The notes: a model not told the origin generated them from the sequence alone. Numbered from the stretch's first letter, positions 23,418 to 32,971 are shown. The stretch is 37,686 nt of DNA from Pseudomonas japonica (GCF_900188455.1 NZ_FZOL01000039.1:1-37686), one strand, 5' to 3'. Program-made: numbers and translations.

Positions 23418-23918
23418 ATGTTCTTACGCACCGTCGTCACCGCACTCGTGTTTGTCAGCATGCCGCTGATGGCCTCTGCAAACGAGTTGCCCACGGGCAA
23501 GGAAATCATGGAAAGAAATCAGTCACAGATACAGAACAACCTGGATGACGCGGACTACAAGCGCAAACTCGTGGTCAAGAACAATATGGGTCTTGAAGGT
23601 GCGGAGAACGAGACGTTCTGGCCGATCTACAACACTTACCGGGCAGAGGCCGTAAAGATCAATAAAAAGACCCTGGAAGCGATGATCGATTACGGCCAGG
23701 CGTATGACAAAGGCTATGTGACCGACGAACTCGCCACTGACTTGCTCAATCGCATCTACGTCCTTCAGGAAGATCACATCGAACTGCGTGAAAAGTACAC
23801 GCGTCGCCTTGCCGATAAAGTCTCGCCCAAGCGTGCCATGCGCTTCCTGCAGATCGAGACGCAGTTGGATGCGATGCAGGAAATCGAGGTCAGCCGAAGA
23901 GTGCCGCTGGTGGAATAG
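23418..23918 (+). CDS. Putative periplasmic protein of unknown function
   Basis: The 166-residue precursor has a signal peptide (MFLRTVVTALVFVSMPLMASA, cleaved before NELPTG). The mature part is a highly charged, largely helical protein with LVVKNNMGLEGAENETFWPIYNTYRAE and the C-terminal AMRFLQIETQLDAMQEIEVSRRVPLVE. This pattern occurs in small uncharacterised proteobacterial periplasmic proteins that loosely resemble the Spy/CpxP group, but I do not see the LTxxQ motif. The ATG at 23418 is preferred over 23412 because GAGGA (23406-23410) is then correctly spaced. No operon partner. Confidence 0.8.
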   Translation: MFLRTVVTALVFVSMPLMASANELPTGKEIMERNQSQIQNNLDDADYKRKLVVKNNMGLEGAENETFWPIYNTYRAEAVKINKKTLEAMIDYGQAYDKGYVTDELATDLLNRIYVLQEDHIELREKYTRRLADKVSPKRAMRFLQIETQLDAMQEIEVSRRVPLVE

Positions 23919-23928
23919 TGTTCCCCCT

Positions 23929-23956
23929 GGCGCCCCTGCGATTGGTGAGGGGCGCC
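23929..23956 (+). terminator. Hairpin after the periplasmic protein gene
   Basis: GGCGCCCCT (23929-23937) pairs perfectly with AGGGGCGCC (23948-23956) around a ten-base loop, eleven bases after the stop at 23918. No T-tract follows. The next bases, up to about 24120, hold no feature I recognise. Confidence 0.5.
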
Positions 23957-24127
23957 GGACTGGCGCCCCGGTAAGTCCGCTCCTGTACCGAATGCGCTGC
24001 CCGAGAATGTTGCATACAGCTACGAAATTCCCTCTATTTCCGACTTTTATGTAGGCAATTTCCCAATCATACTTCCGCGCCTCGTTTGTCGTTGCGCTCC
24101 AGGAAATCCGCTCCTAGTCTTCGCCGG

Positions 24128-24336
24128 TCGCTGCACCTCAGCGATCAGGTTTGGTCACCTGAGATATGTGGAGCATGAGCGCATCTGCTGCTGTCATGGC
24201 GGCTGTGCGTGGGGCGCCTTCGGGTGCGCCGGGTAATGCTCCTAGATCCCCGGTTGACCAATCCACGTACAGTCGCCACCCAAATCGTTTGGTCACGTTC
24301 TGGATGGCGATCCCATCAGTCATAAGGAGCGTCGAC
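24128..24336 (+). promoter_or_regulatory. Structured upstream region of the DUF6124-type gene
   Basis: Two hairpins are adjacent: TCGCTG-CACCT-CAGCGA (24128-24144) and TCAGGT-TTGGTC-ACCTGA (24145-24162). A third, GGCGC (24213-24217) with GCGCC (24226-24230), lies downstream. GTTTGGTCAC occurs twice (24149-24158 and 24287-24296). This density of structure in a 209-bp leader suggests a cis-acting RNA or a conserved repeat associated with this gene family. The reading frame is open from 24166 but is preceded by no ribosome binding site and looks non-coding. Confidence 0.45.
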
Positions 24337-24615
24337 ATGATCAAACCGGTTCCCGATCCACCTCGCACCGCCCACACCCACTTCGCCACCTGCAACGGCA
24401 GCCATCCACCCTTGTTCGCCGTCTGCGAGGGCGCCCGGATGGAAGATGCTCTCGTGCACCTGAGCCTGTCCCTCGCCTCGGCCTGGGAAACCAACTTCCA
24501 GGTCTGCGAGTCAGCTAGCAAGCCGATACAAGGCCTCGCCTGGGCGACCCAGCATTCGCTGGAGATCTGCCAGGCGCTGGTGGAGTCGCTGTTGAAGAGA
24601 CCTCAGCAGAAATGA
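24337..24615 (+). CDS. Small DUF6124-type protein
   Basis: The 92-residue protein starts MIKPVPDPPRTA and has the pattern FAVCEGARMEDALVHLSLSLASA...IQGLAWATQHSLEICQALVESLL, as in the short Pseudomonas family DUF6124 (also named DUF3077). Function is unknown; these genes often occur in several copies per genome. AAGGAGCG is well spaced before the ATG at 24337. A perfect terminator follows at 24620. A structured leader precedes the gene. Confidence 0.8.
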   Translation: MIKPVPDPPRTAHTHFATCNGSHPPLFAVCEGARMEDALVHLSLSLASAWETNFQVCESASKPIQGLAWATQHSLEICQALVESLLKRPQQK

Positions 24616-24648
24616 AAAAGGCCGCCGGGATCGCCCGGCGGCCTTTTT
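24615..24648. terminator. Bidirectional intrinsic terminator
   Basis: GGCCGCCGGG (24620-24629) pairs perfectly with CCCGGCGGCC (24634-24643) around ATCG. AAAAA lies before it and TTTTT after it, so it serves both the DUF6124-type gene (plus) and the TSUP gene (minus). Confidence 0.95.
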
Positions 24649-24666
24649 GGTCAGGTGGCGTTCGTA

Positions 24667-25452
24667 TCAGAACGCCAGCTTGTACCCGATCAGCAAGAGC
24701 ATCGCCGCCAGACAAGGCCGCAACACCGAATCCGAAATCTTCCCGGTCAGATGGCTGCCGATATAGATCCCCGGCAACGACCCCAGCAGCAGATAACCCA
24801 GCAGCGACCAGTCCATATTGCCCATGCTGGCGTGGCCCAGGCCGGCGACCAGGGTCAGTGGCACGGCGTGGGCGATCTCGGTGCCCACCAGGCGGCGAGT
24901 CACCAGGTACGGATAGAGCAGGAACAGCGCCACGGTACCCAGCGCACCCGCGCCGATGGACGTCAGCGAAACCATCACGCCGAGCACCACGCCGGTGATC
25001 ACGGTCAGGATATTCAGGCTGCGCCCGCTGAGGTGATAGCGGTCGCCGGCATGCTTGCTGGCGAAGGCCTGCAGGCGCGATTTGAACAGGATCGCCAGGG
25101 CCGTGAGGATCAGCACCACCGCCAGGCCTTGCTTGATGATCGCGTTGAGCGCCGCGGTGTCGGTGTGCAGGGTGCTGAGGAACCACAGGGTCGCCGCCGC
25201 CGCGGGCACGCTGCCCAGCGCCAGCCAGCCGGTGATGGCCCAGTCGATGTTCTTCTGCTTGCCGTGGACCCAGACGCCACTGGCCTTGGTGATGGCCGCG
25301 TAGAGCAGGTCGGTGCCCACCGCGGTGGCGGGGTTGATACCGAACCAGAGCAGGATCGGGGTCATCAGCGAACCGCCGCCGACGCCGGTCATGCCGACGA
25401 TGAATCCTACAACCAGACCAGCAATGGTGAAGCCAAACGAACCTACATCCAT
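24667..25452 (-). CDS. TauE/SafE (TSUP) family sulfite/anion exporter
   Basis: The 261-residue inner-membrane protein has about eight helices and the duplicated family motif GMTGVGGGSLMTPILLWFGI (about residue 20) and SLTSIGAGALGTVALFLLYP (about 160). TSUP members move sulfite, sulfonates or organosulfur anions; the substrate is not readable here. The ATG at 25452 follows AGGT. The AT-rich upstream stretch 25500-25560 would hold the promoter. No sulfur-metabolism genes are adjacent. Confidence 0.93.
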   Translation of the reverse strand: MDVGSFGFTIAGLVVGFIVGMTGVGGGSLMTPILLWFGINPATAVGTDLLYAAITKASGVWVHGKQKNIDWAITGWLALGSVPAAAATLWFLSTLHTDTAALNAIIKQGLAVVLILTALAILFKSRLQAFASKHAGDRYHLSGRSLNILTVITGVVLGVMVSLTSIGAGALGTVALFLLYPYLVTRRLVGTEIAHAVPLTLVAGLGHASMGNMDWSLLGYLLLGSLPGIYIGSHLTGKISDSVLRPCLAAMLLLIGYKLAF

Positions 25453-25626
25453 ACGTTACCTGACACGCTCTTGATCGACGGGGCCGGCGCAGCATAACGG
25501 ATGTTTTTATGCCCAAATATATTTGTATCGAATTAGCTTATAACCGATATCGATTCTGTCTATGCACGGGGAGTGGTCGGGTCATGTGTGGGGTGCATTG
25601 AATCGACCCGTTTACGTCGGCGCCCC

Positions 25627-25736
25627 GTAGGAGCTGGCTTGCCTGCGAAAGGACCGCGCAGCGGTCCCATGGATCTCACTGGATGGCCCAAATCGGGACC
25701 GCTGCGCGGTCCTTTCGCAGGCAAGCCAGCTCCTAC
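25627..25736. repeat. REPIN (GTAGGAGCTGGCTTGCC type)
   Basis: A near-identical pair of inverted REP units with GGACCGCGCAGCGGTCC hairpins, of the same family as at 11283 and 36096. It separates the TSUP promoter region from the kdp operon. Confidence 0.92.
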
Positions 25737-25757
25737 GGGGGGGCGCGGTCGTGGCGA

Positions 25758-25776
25758 TTTTTACGGTTTCTTTATG
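25758..25776 (+). promoter_or_regulatory. Candidate KdpE binding site upstream of kdpF
   Basis: TTTTTACGGTTTCTTTATG lies about 90 bases before kdpF. It resembles the T-rich E. coli KdpE box, which also has TTTATA/TTTACA halves. KdpE is encoded at the end of this locus. The match is by eye only. Confidence 0.4.
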
Positions 25777-25865
25777 CCCTGGGCTTTACCCCGATCTCGC
25801 CCCTTTACGCCTCTTCGCCAGAGAATTTTCCTACGCGGCAACCGGCCGCTGGACGGAGATTTCTG

Positions 25866-25955
25866 ATGAACATTCTGGACGGGGTGTCACTGCTGCTGGC
25901 AGTGGCGTTGTTCGTGTACCTGATGGTAGCGCTGCTGCGCGCCGATCGCGGCTAG
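25866..25955 (+). CDS. kdpF: KdpF, small subunit of the K+-transporting ATPase
   Basis: The 29-residue single-helix peptide MNILDGVSLLLAVALFVYLM... stabilises the Kdp complex in the inner membrane. GGAG precedes its ATG at 25866. It ends eight bases before kdpA, whose ribosome binding site overlaps the kdpF stop. Confidence 0.95.
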   Translation: MNILDGVSLLLAVALFVYLMVALLRADRG

Positions 25956-25963
25956 GAGCGGCC

Positions 25964-27673
25964 ATGCACAGTTACGATTACGCATTGCTGCTGGCGTTCT
26001 TCGCCCTGGTGCTGTTGCCGGCGCCATGGCTGGGGCGTTTCTACTACAAGGTGATGGAAGGCCAGCGCACCTGGCTGAGCCCCGTACTTCGCCCGGTGGA
26101 GCGCGGCTGCTACCGCATCGCCGGGGTCGAGGCCGACAAGGAGCAGAACTGGAAGCAGTACGCCCTGGCCCTGCTGGTGTTCAACCTCGCCGGCTTCCTG
26201 TTCCTGTTCGCTGTGCTGCGCCTGCAGGCGTACCTGCCGCTGAACCCGCAGCACCTGCCCGGCCAGGAATGGTCGCTGGCGTTCAACACCGCGGTCAGTT
26301 TCATGACCAACACCAACTGGCAGTCCTACAGCGGTGAAGCCTCGCTCAGCTACCTGAGCCAGATGCTCGGCCTGACCGTGCAGAACTTCGTCAGCGCCGC
26401 CACCGGCCTGGCTGTGCTGGTCGCCCTGTGCCGCGGCATTTCCCGGCGCAGCGCCGGGACCCTGGGCAACTTCTGGGTCGACATGACCCGCGCCACCCTC
26501 TACGGCCTGCTGCCGCTGTGCCTGGTGCTGGCGCTGCTGCTGGTCTGGCAGGGCGTTCCGCAGACCCTCAGCGACTACGTGCATGCCGTCACCCTGCAGG
26601 GCGCCGACCAGGTGATCCCGCTCGGCCCGGCCGCCAGCCAGATTGCGATCAAGCAACTGGGCACCAACGGCGGTGGCTTCTTCGGCGTCAACTCGGCGCA
26701 TCCGTTCGAGAACCCGACGGCCTGGAGCAACCTCTTCGAAGTGGCCTCGATCATCCTGATCCCGGTGGCCCTGGTGTTCACCTTCGGCCATTACGTCAAG
26801 GACATGCGCCAGAGTCGCGCGATTATCGCCGGCATGCTCGCCCTGTTCCTCATCGGCGGCGCCACCGCGCTGTGGTCCGAGCACCAGCCCAACCCGGCGC
26901 TGGACAATCCGCAGGTGCAACAGGGCGCTCCGCTGGAAGGCAAGGAAAGTCGTTTCGGCACCACCGGCAGCGTGCTCTGGACGGTGACCACAACCGCCGC
27001 TTCCAATGGCTCGGTGAACGCCATGCACGACAGCCTCAACCCGCTCACCGGGATGGTCGCGCTGGTCAACATGATGGTCGGCGAGGTGATCTTCGGCGGT
27101 GTCGGCGCCGGCCTCTACGGCATGCTCCTGAACGTGCTGATCGCGGTGTTCCTCGCCGGCCTGATGATCGGGCGCACCCCGGAGTACCTCGGCAAGAAAC
27201 TCCAGGCGCGGGAAGTGCAACTGCTGGTGGCGACCCTGCTGGTGATGCCGGTCGGCGTGCTGATCCTCGGCGCCCTGGCCACGGCGCTGCCAGGCCCGGC
27301 GGCGAGCGTGAGCAACCCCGGCGCCCATGGTTTCAGCCAGTTGCTCTACGCCTACACCTCGGCCAGCGCCAACAACGGTTCGGCGTTCGCCGGCCTCGGC
27401 GCCAACACCACCTTCCACAACCTGATGATCGGCCTGGGCATGCTCATCGGTCGCTTCGGCTACATCCTCCCGGTGCTGGCCCTGGCCGGCAGCCTGGCGC
27501 TGAAAAAGACCGCACCGGTGGGCCAGGCCAGCTTCCCGACCCACGGGCCGCTGTTCGTCAGCCTGCTGGTGGTCACCATCCTGCTGGTGGGTGGCCTGAC
27601 GTTCCTCCCGGCCCTGGCCCTTGGCCCGATCGCCGAACACCTGAGCCTGGTCCTGCAAGGAGTCACTCCATGA
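25964..27673 (+). CDS. kdpA: KdpA, K+-binding and channel subunit
   Basis: The 569-residue inner-membrane subunit binds and conducts K+ in the high-affinity Kdp pump. Four pore-loop repeats are recognisable: MTNTNWQSYSGE (about 110), TNGGGFFGVNSAHPFENP (about 230), the loop around SNGSVNAMHDSLNP (about 345) and SASANNGSAFAGL (about 470). The ATG at 25964 follows AGGAG. The stop overlaps the kdpB start as ATGA. Confidence 0.97.
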   Translation: MHSYDYALLLAFFALVLLPAPWLGRFYYKVMEGQRTWLSPVLRPVERGCYRIAGVEADKEQNWKQYALALLVFNLAGFLFLFAVLRLQAYLPLNPQHLPGQEWSLAFNTAVSFMTNTNWQSYSGEASLSYLSQMLGLTVQNFVSAATGLAVLVALCRGISRRSAGTLGNFWVDMTRATLYGLLPLCLVLALLLVWQGVPQTLSDYVHAVTLQGADQVIPLGPAASQIAIKQLGTNGGGFFGVNSAHPFENPTAWSNLFEVASIILIPVALVFTFGHYVKDMRQSRAIIAGMLALFLIGGATALWSEHQPNPALDNPQVQQGAPLEGKESRFGTTGSVLWTVTTTAASNGSVNAMHDSLNPLTGMVALVNMMVGEVIFGGVGAGLYGMLLNVLIAVFLAGLMIGRTPEYLGKKLQAREVQLLVATLLVMPVGVLILGALATALPGPAASVSNPGAHGFSQLLYAYTSASANNGSAFAGLGANTTFHNLMIGLGMLIGRFGYILPVLALAGSLALKKTAPVGQASFPTHGPLFVSLLVVTILLVGGLTFLPALALGPIAEHLSLVLQGVTP

Positions 27674-29724
27674 ACATGCCGATTCGCGATGTGAAAACGG
27701 CAAGCGGCACTACCGTCAAGACCTCGTTCGCCGCGCTGTGGAAACCGGCGCTGGTACAGGCCTTCGTCAAGCTCGACCCGCGCCAGCTCAAGCGCGCCCC
27801 GGTGATGCTGGTGGTGGAGCTGACCGCGATCTTCACCACCGTGCTCTGCCTGCTGCCCGACAGCGCGGTACCCACCGCCGTCGCGGTGCAGATCGCCCTG
27901 TGGCTGTGGTTCACCGTGCTCTTCGCCAACTTCGCCGAGGCCCTCGCCGAAGGCCGCGGCAAGGCTCGCGCCGACAGCCTCAAGGCCGGCAACCAGGGGC
28001 TGAGCGCACGCCGCCGCACGGCGTCCGGGGCGTTCGAAACGGTAGCTGCCACCGCCCTGCGCAAGGGCGACGTGGTGCGCGTCGATGCCGGCGAGATGAT
28101 CCCTGGCGACGGCGAGGTGATCGAAGGCATCGCCGCGGTCAACGAAGCGGCCATCACCGGTGAATCGGCACCGGTGATCCGTGAGTCCGGCGGTGATCGC
28201 TCGGCGGTCACCGGCAGTACCCGGCTGGTGTCCGACTGGCTGCTGGTACGCATCACCAGCAATCCCGGCGAGTCGACCCTCGACCGCATGATCGCCCTGG
28301 TGGAAGGCGCCAAGCGGCAGAAGACGCCCAACGAGATCGCCCTGGACATCCTGCTGATCGGCCTGACCCTGATCTTCCTGGTGGTGGTGGTGACCCTGCA
28401 GCCGTTCGCTCATTTCGCTGGCGGCGCGATCCCCCTGGTGTTCCTCGTCGCCCTGCTGGTGACGCTGATCCCGACCACCATCGGCGGCCTGCTCTCGGCC
28501 ATCGGCATCGCCGGCATGGATCGCCTGGTGCGCCTCAACGTCATCGCCCGTTCCGGTCGCGCGGTGGAAGCGGCCGGCGACGTGCATGTGCTGATGCTCG
28601 ACAAGACCGGCACCATCACCTTCGGCAACCGCCGCTGCAGCGCGGTGCATGCGGCGCCGGGCATCACCGCCCGGGAACTGGGCGAGGGTGCCTTGCTCGC
28701 CTCGCTGGCCGACGACACCGCCGAGGGCAAGTCGATCGTCGAGTTCCTGCGTCAGTTGCACGACTTCGCCGAGCCCGCGGCCAGCCAGCTGGTGCCGGTG
28801 GCGTTCAGCGCCGAGACCCGCCTGTCCGGCGTCGACTTCGGCCCGCGCCGCTACCGCAAGGGCGCGGTGGATTCGCTGCTGGCGTTCGTCGGCATGCAGC
28901 GCAACGACATGCCCGCGCCGCTGGCCCGCGAAGTGGACAAGATCGCCCAGAGCGGCGGCACGCCCCTGCTGGTCTGCGTGGACAAGCGCCTGCTTGGCGT
29001 CATCCACCTCAAGGACGTGGTCAAGCCGGGCATCCGCGAACGCTTCGCCGAGCTGCGCAAGCTGGGCATCCGCACGGTCATGGTCACCGGCGACAATCCG
29101 CTGACCGCCGCCGCCATCGCCGCCGAGGCCGGGGTCGACGACGTGCTCGCCGAGGCCACGCCGGAGAAGAAACTGGCGCGGATCCGCCAGGAACAGGACG
29201 AAGGCCGCCTGGTCGCCATGTGCGGCGACGGCGCCAACGACGCCCCGGCACTGGCCCAGGCCGATGTCGGCATGGCCATGAACGACGGCACCCAGGCGGC
29301 GCGCGAGGCGGCCAACATGGTCGATCTGGACAGCGACCCGACCAAGCTGCTGGACGTGGTCCAGGTCGGCAAGGAACTGCTGGTGACCCGTGGCGCGCTG
29401 ACCACCTTCTCCATCGCCAACGACGTGGCCAAGTACTTCGCCATCCTCCCCGCGCTGTTCGCCGCGATCTATCCGCAACTGGGCGTGCTCAACCTGATGC
29501 AACTGGCCAGCCCGCAGAGCGCCATCGTCTCGGCGATCGTGTTCAACGCCCTGATCATCGTCGTGCTGATCCCCCTGGCCCTGCGCGGGGTGCGGGTCAA
29601 GGCCGCCAGCGCGGCCCATCTGCTGCGGCGCAACCTGCTGATCTACGGCCTCGGCGGCCTGCTGGTGCCGTTCGCCGGGATCAAACTGATCGACCTGCTG
29701 CTCAACGCCCTGCAACTGGTGTGA
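27670..29724 (+). CDS. kdpB: KdpB, P-type ATPase catalytic subunit
   Basis: The 684-residue subunit hydrolyses ATP to drive K+ uptake. The phosphorylated Asp is in DKTGTITFGN (D311). TGES (actuator), the GDG(A)ND hinge motif MCGDGANDAPALAQAD and the KGAVDSLL nucleotide-binding segment are present. The ATG at 27670 overlaps the kdpA stop, and AAGGAGT precedes it. The family's usual length is about 680. Confidence 0.97.
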   Translation: MNMPIRDVKTASGTTVKTSFAALWKPALVQAFVKLDPRQLKRAPVMLVVELTAIFTTVLCLLPDSAVPTAVAVQIALWLWFTVLFANFAEALAEGRGKARADSLKAGNQGLSARRRTASGAFETVAATALRKGDVVRVDAGEMIPGDGEVIEGIAAVNEAAITGESAPVIRESGGDRSAVTGSTRLVSDWLLVRITSNPGESTLDRMIALVEGAKRQKTPNEIALDILLIGLTLIFLVVVVTLQPFAHFAGGAIPLVFLVALLVTLIPTTIGGLLSAIGIAGMDRLVRLNVIARSGRAVEAAGDVHVLMLDKTGTITFGNRRCSAVHAAPGITARELGEGALLASLADDTAEGKSIVEFLRQLHDFAEPAASQLVPVAFSAETRLSGVDFGPRRYRKGAVDSLLAFVGMQRNDMPAPLAREVDKIAQSGGTPLLVCVDKRLLGVIHLKDVVKPGIRERFAELRKLGIRTVMVTGDNPLTAAAIAAEAGVDDVLAEATPEKKLARIRQEQDEGRLVAMCGDGANDAPALAQADVGMAMNDGTQAAREAANMVDLDSDPTKLLDVVQVGKELLVTRGALTTFSIANDVAKYFAILPALFAAIYPQLGVLNLMQLASPQSAIVSAIVFNALIIVVLIPLALRGVRVKAASAAHLLRRNLLIYGLGGLLVPFAGIKLIDLLLNALQLV

Positions 29725-29740
29725 ACTGGAGAACCTGAAC

Positions 29741-30301
29741 ATGACTACCTCTCTTCGTCCGGCCCTGAGCCTGCTGTTGCTGATGACCCTGGTGACCGGC
29801 GTGGTCTATCCGCTGGCGGTCACCGGCATCGCCCAGGTGGCCTTCCCGGACCAGGCCAATGGCAGCCTGCTGCGCGACGACCAGGGCCAGGTGCGCGGCT
29901 CGCGCCTGATTGCCCAGCCGTTCAGCGGTGAGGCCTGGTTCCAGTCGCGCCCTTCGGCCGCTGACTACGCCACGGTGTCCAGTGGCGCGAGCAACCTGGC
30001 GCCGAGCAACCCAGCCCTGGCCAAGCGCATCGGTGACAGTGCCGCGGCCTTGTACGAGCAGGCCGGGGGGCCGGTGCCGCTGGCGCTGTTGACCACCTCC
30101 GGCAGCGGGCTCGATCCGCATCTGTCGCCGGCGGCGGTGGCCTACCAGTTGCCGCGGGTGGCCGCGGCGCGACAAATCTCGCCGCAGGCGTTGCAAGGCC
30201 TGGTCGAGCAGTCCACCCTGCAACCGCTGGTGGGGCCGCCGGTGGTGAATGTCCTGATGCTCAACGCGGCCCTCGACCGCCTCGCACCGCTCTCGAAATA
30301 A
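29741..30301 (+). CDS. kdpC: KdpC, K+-transporting ATPase subunit C
   Basis: The 186-residue subunit has one N-terminal membrane helix (about residues 8-30) and a periplasmic domain with the conserved GSRLIAQPF, WFQSRPSAADY and SGSGLDPHLSPAAVAYQLPRVA motifs. It helps K+ access to KdpA. It starts 16 bases after kdpB, behind GGAG. Confidence 0.96.
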   Translation: MTTSLRPALSLLLLMTLVTGVVYPLAVTGIAQVAFPDQANGSLLRDDQGQVRGSRLIAQPFSGEAWFQSRPSAADYATVSSGASNLAPSNPALAKRIGDSAAALYEQAGGPVPLALLTTSGSGLDPHLSPAAVAYQLPRVAAARQISPQALQGLVEQSTLQPLVGPPVVNVLMLNAALDRLAPLSK

Positions 30302-30316
30302 GGAAACTTCCAGACC

Positions 30317-32971
30317 ATGAGTGATTCCCAGCGCGCCGATGCGTTGTTGGCCGAGCTGCCGCGCCAGGGGCGCGGCCGGCTCAAGGTGTTTCTCGGCGCG
30401 GCGCCGGGCGTGGGCAAGACCTACGCGATGCTGCAGGCTGCCCACACCCGCTTGCGCCATGGCGTGAAGGTGCTGGCCGGGGTGGTCGAGACCCACGGTC
30501 GCAGCGAGACCGAGGCCTTGCTCGGCGGTATCCCGCAGCAGCCACTGGTGCGCTCGGAGTACCGTGGCGTGATGCTCGAGGAGATGGACCTGGACGGCCT
30601 GCTCAAGGCTGCCCCGGAACTGACCCTGGTCGACGAACTGGCCCACAGCAATGCCCCCGGCAGCCGTCACGCCAAGCGCTGGCAGGACGTGCAGGAACTG
30701 CTGGCGGCCGGCATCGACGTCTACACCACGGTCAACGTCCAGCACCTGGAAAGCCTCAACGACCATGTACGCGGCATCACTGGCGTGCAGGTCCGCGAGA
30801 CCCTGCCGGACTGGGTCCTGCAGGAAGCCTTCGAGCTGGTCCTGATCGACCTGCCGCCGCGCGAACTGCTGGAGCGTCTGCGCGACGGCAAGGTCTACGT
30901 GCCGGAGCAGGCGCGGGCGGCGATCGATGCCTTCTTCACCCAGACCAACCTCACCGCCCTGCGCGAGCTGGCGATGCAGACCGCGGCGGCCCAGGTGGAT
31001 GCCGACCTGGCCCATGGTTACCGGACGTTAGGCCAGGACGCACCGGCCCTGCGCGGACGCCTGCTGGTCGGGGTGGACGGCGATGCCCAGGCCGAGCGCC
31101 TGGTGCGCCATGCCAGCCGCGTCGCCCAGCGTCGTCATCTGCCGTGGAGCCTGGTCCATGTGGACAACGGCAAGCTGCGCGACGAAACCGCGCGCCAGCG
31201 TTTGCAGGCGGCCCAGCAACTGGCCGAGCGCCTGGGCGGCGAGGTGGTGGTGCTGCGCGCCGGGGAGGTGGCGCGCACGTTGCTCCAGCATGCCGCCGAG
31301 CGCCGTGCCAGCCTGGTGCTGGTCGGGCAATCGCGCGATCGCCTGCGCCGGCGGCTGTTCGGCGCCGGGGTGGCGACACGCCTGCTGCGCGAGGCCCATG
31401 GCCTGGAAATCAACGTCCTCGACCGTGACGAGCAGCCGGAGCCAGCCCGCGCGGCCGCGCCCCGCGAATGGGTCTGGCGCCATTACGCCCTGGCCCTGGC
31501 CGCGACCGTGCTGGCCACCGCGCTGGCCTCGGCGGTGGCGCGGGTCATGGACCTGCCGAACATCTCCCTGGTATTCCTCGCCGCCGTGCTGCTGGTGGCG
31601 GTGCGCAGCAGTATCGGCCCGGCCCTGGCCTGCGCGGCGCTGTCGTTCCTGACCTATGACTTCCTGTTCATCCCGCCGAATTTTTCCTTCGCCATCCAGC
31701 GCGAGGAGGACGTGCTGACCTCGCTGTTCTTCCTGCTGATGGCGGTGCTCACCGGTAATCTCGCGGCGCGTCAGCGGCGCCAGCTCAAGGCGCTGCGCGA
31801 GACCCAGGAACAGACCGGGCAACTGCTCGAACTGAGCCGTCGCCTGACCGCCGCCACCGACCGCCAGGCGGTGCTCAGCGCCGCCGGACAGCATCTGGAG
31901 AACTGGCCGCAGGTGCAGGCCTGCCTGCTCGATCGTGATGCCGAAGGGCGCCTGCAGGTGGCCTTCGGTGGTGACCTGCAGTTCAGCGACAACGAGCGCG
32001 CCGCCGCCGAGTGGGCCTGGCAGCACGACCAGGAAGCCGGGCAGGGCAGCGACACCCTGCCCAACGGGCGCTGGTGGTGGTGGCCGTTGTCGGCGGAGGA
32101 GGGGCCGCTGGCGCTGCTCGGTGTGCGCGCCCGTGATGACGACAGCCTGCCCGCGCAGCGCCGGCGCCTGCTCAAGTCGCTGAGCCAGCCGCTGGCCCAG
32201 GCGCTGGCCCGGGCGCGCCTGGTCGATCAGCTGGAAGCGGCGCGCCTGCATGGCGAAACCGAACAACTGCGCAGCGCCTTGCTCGCCTCGGTCTCCCATG
32301 ACCTGCGTACGCCGCTGACCGCCATGCGCGGCAGCATCGACAGCCTGTTGGCCCTGGGCGACGCGATCCCCGCGGAGGACCGCCGCGAACTGCTGGAAGG
32401 CACCCGCGACGAGGCCGAACGCCTCGACCGCTACATCCAGAACCTGCTGGACATGACCCGTCTGGGCCACGGCGGCCTCAAGCTGGCGCGGGACTGGGTG
32501 GCGCCGGCGGACATCGTCGGCAGTGCGTTGAATCGTCTGCGCGTGGTGCTGGCGCCGTTGCAACTGCATACCGAGGTCCCGGCCGAGCTGCCGTTGCTGT
32601 ATGTGCATGCGGCGCTGATCGAGCAGGCGTTGATCAATGTGCTGGAGAATGCCGCGCGCTTCTCGCCGCCCAACGGGCAACTGGAACTGCGCGTCGCGGT
32701 CGAGGACACCCAGTTGTGCTTCGCCGTCGCCGACGAAGGCCCGGGCATTGCCGTGGCGGATCGCGAACGCATCTTCGACATGTTCTACACCGCCGCCCGC
32801 GGCGATCGCGGCGGCCAGGGCACCGGCCTCGGCCTGGCCATCTGCCGCGGCATGATCGGCGCCCACGGCGGGCATATCCAGGTGGCGGACGGGCTCGGTG
32901 GTCGTGGCACCTGCATCACACTATGCTTGCCGCTTCCGGCCCAACCCGAACTGGACAGCGAGACCCCATGA
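30317..32971 (+). CDS. kdpD: KdpD, K+-responsive sensor histidine kinase
   Basis: The 884-residue sensor phosphorylates KdpE. Domains in order: the KdpD N-terminal domain (about 20-230) with Walker A GAAPGVGKTY and VDELAHSN; a USP-like domain (about 250-370); four membrane helices of DUF4118 (about 395-500); a GAF-like linker (about 510-635); HisKA with H661 in SVSHDLRTPL; and HATPase with VLENAARFSPP, DEGPGI and GTGLGLAI. It is complete. The stop overlaps kdpE as ATGA. Confidence 0.97.
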   Translation: MSDSQRADALLAELPRQGRGRLKVFLGAAPGVGKTYAMLQAAHTRLRHGVKVLAGVVETHGRSETEALLGGIPQQPLVRSEYRGVMLEEMDLDGLLKAAPELTLVDELAHSNAPGSRHAKRWQDVQELLAAGIDVYTTVNVQHLESLNDHVRGITGVQVRETLPDWVLQEAFELVLIDLPPRELLERLRDGKVYVPEQARAAIDAFFTQTNLTALRELAMQTAAAQVDADLAHGYRTLGQDAPALRGRLLVGVDGDAQAERLVRHASRVAQRRHLPWSLVHVDNGKLRDETARQRLQAAQQLAERLGGEVVVLRAGEVARTLLQHAAERRASLVLVGQSRDRLRRRLFGAGVATRLLREAHGLEINVLDRDEQPEPARAAAPREWVWRHYALALAATVLATALASAVARVMDLPNISLVFLAAVLLVAVRSSIGPALACAALSFLTYDFLFIPPNFSFAIQREEDVLTSLFFLLMAVLTGNLAARQRRQLKALRETQEQTGQLLELSRRLTAATDRQAVLSAAGQHLENWPQVQACLLDRDAEGRLQVAFGGDLQFSDNERAAAEWAWQHDQEAGQGSDTLPNGRWWWWPLSAEEGPLALLGVRARDDDSLPAQRRRLLKSLSQPLAQALARARLVDQLEAARLHGETEQLRSALLASVSHDLRTPLTAMRGSIDSLLALGDAIPAEDRRELLEGTRDEAERLDRYIQNLLDMTRLGHGGLKLARDWVAPADIVGSALNRLRVVLAPLQLHTEVPAELPLLYVHAALIEQALINVLENAARFSPPNGQLELRVAVEDTQLCFAVADEGPGIAVADRERIFDMFYTAARGDRGGQGTGLGLAICRGMIGAHGGHIQVADGLGGRGTCITLCLPLPAQPELDSETP

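Noticed and set aside
24166..24336. In-frame 5' extension of the DUF6124-type gene
   Set aside because: The internal ATG at 24337 has AAGGAGCG and gives the usual family N-terminus; the extension covers hairpins and a repeated motif.
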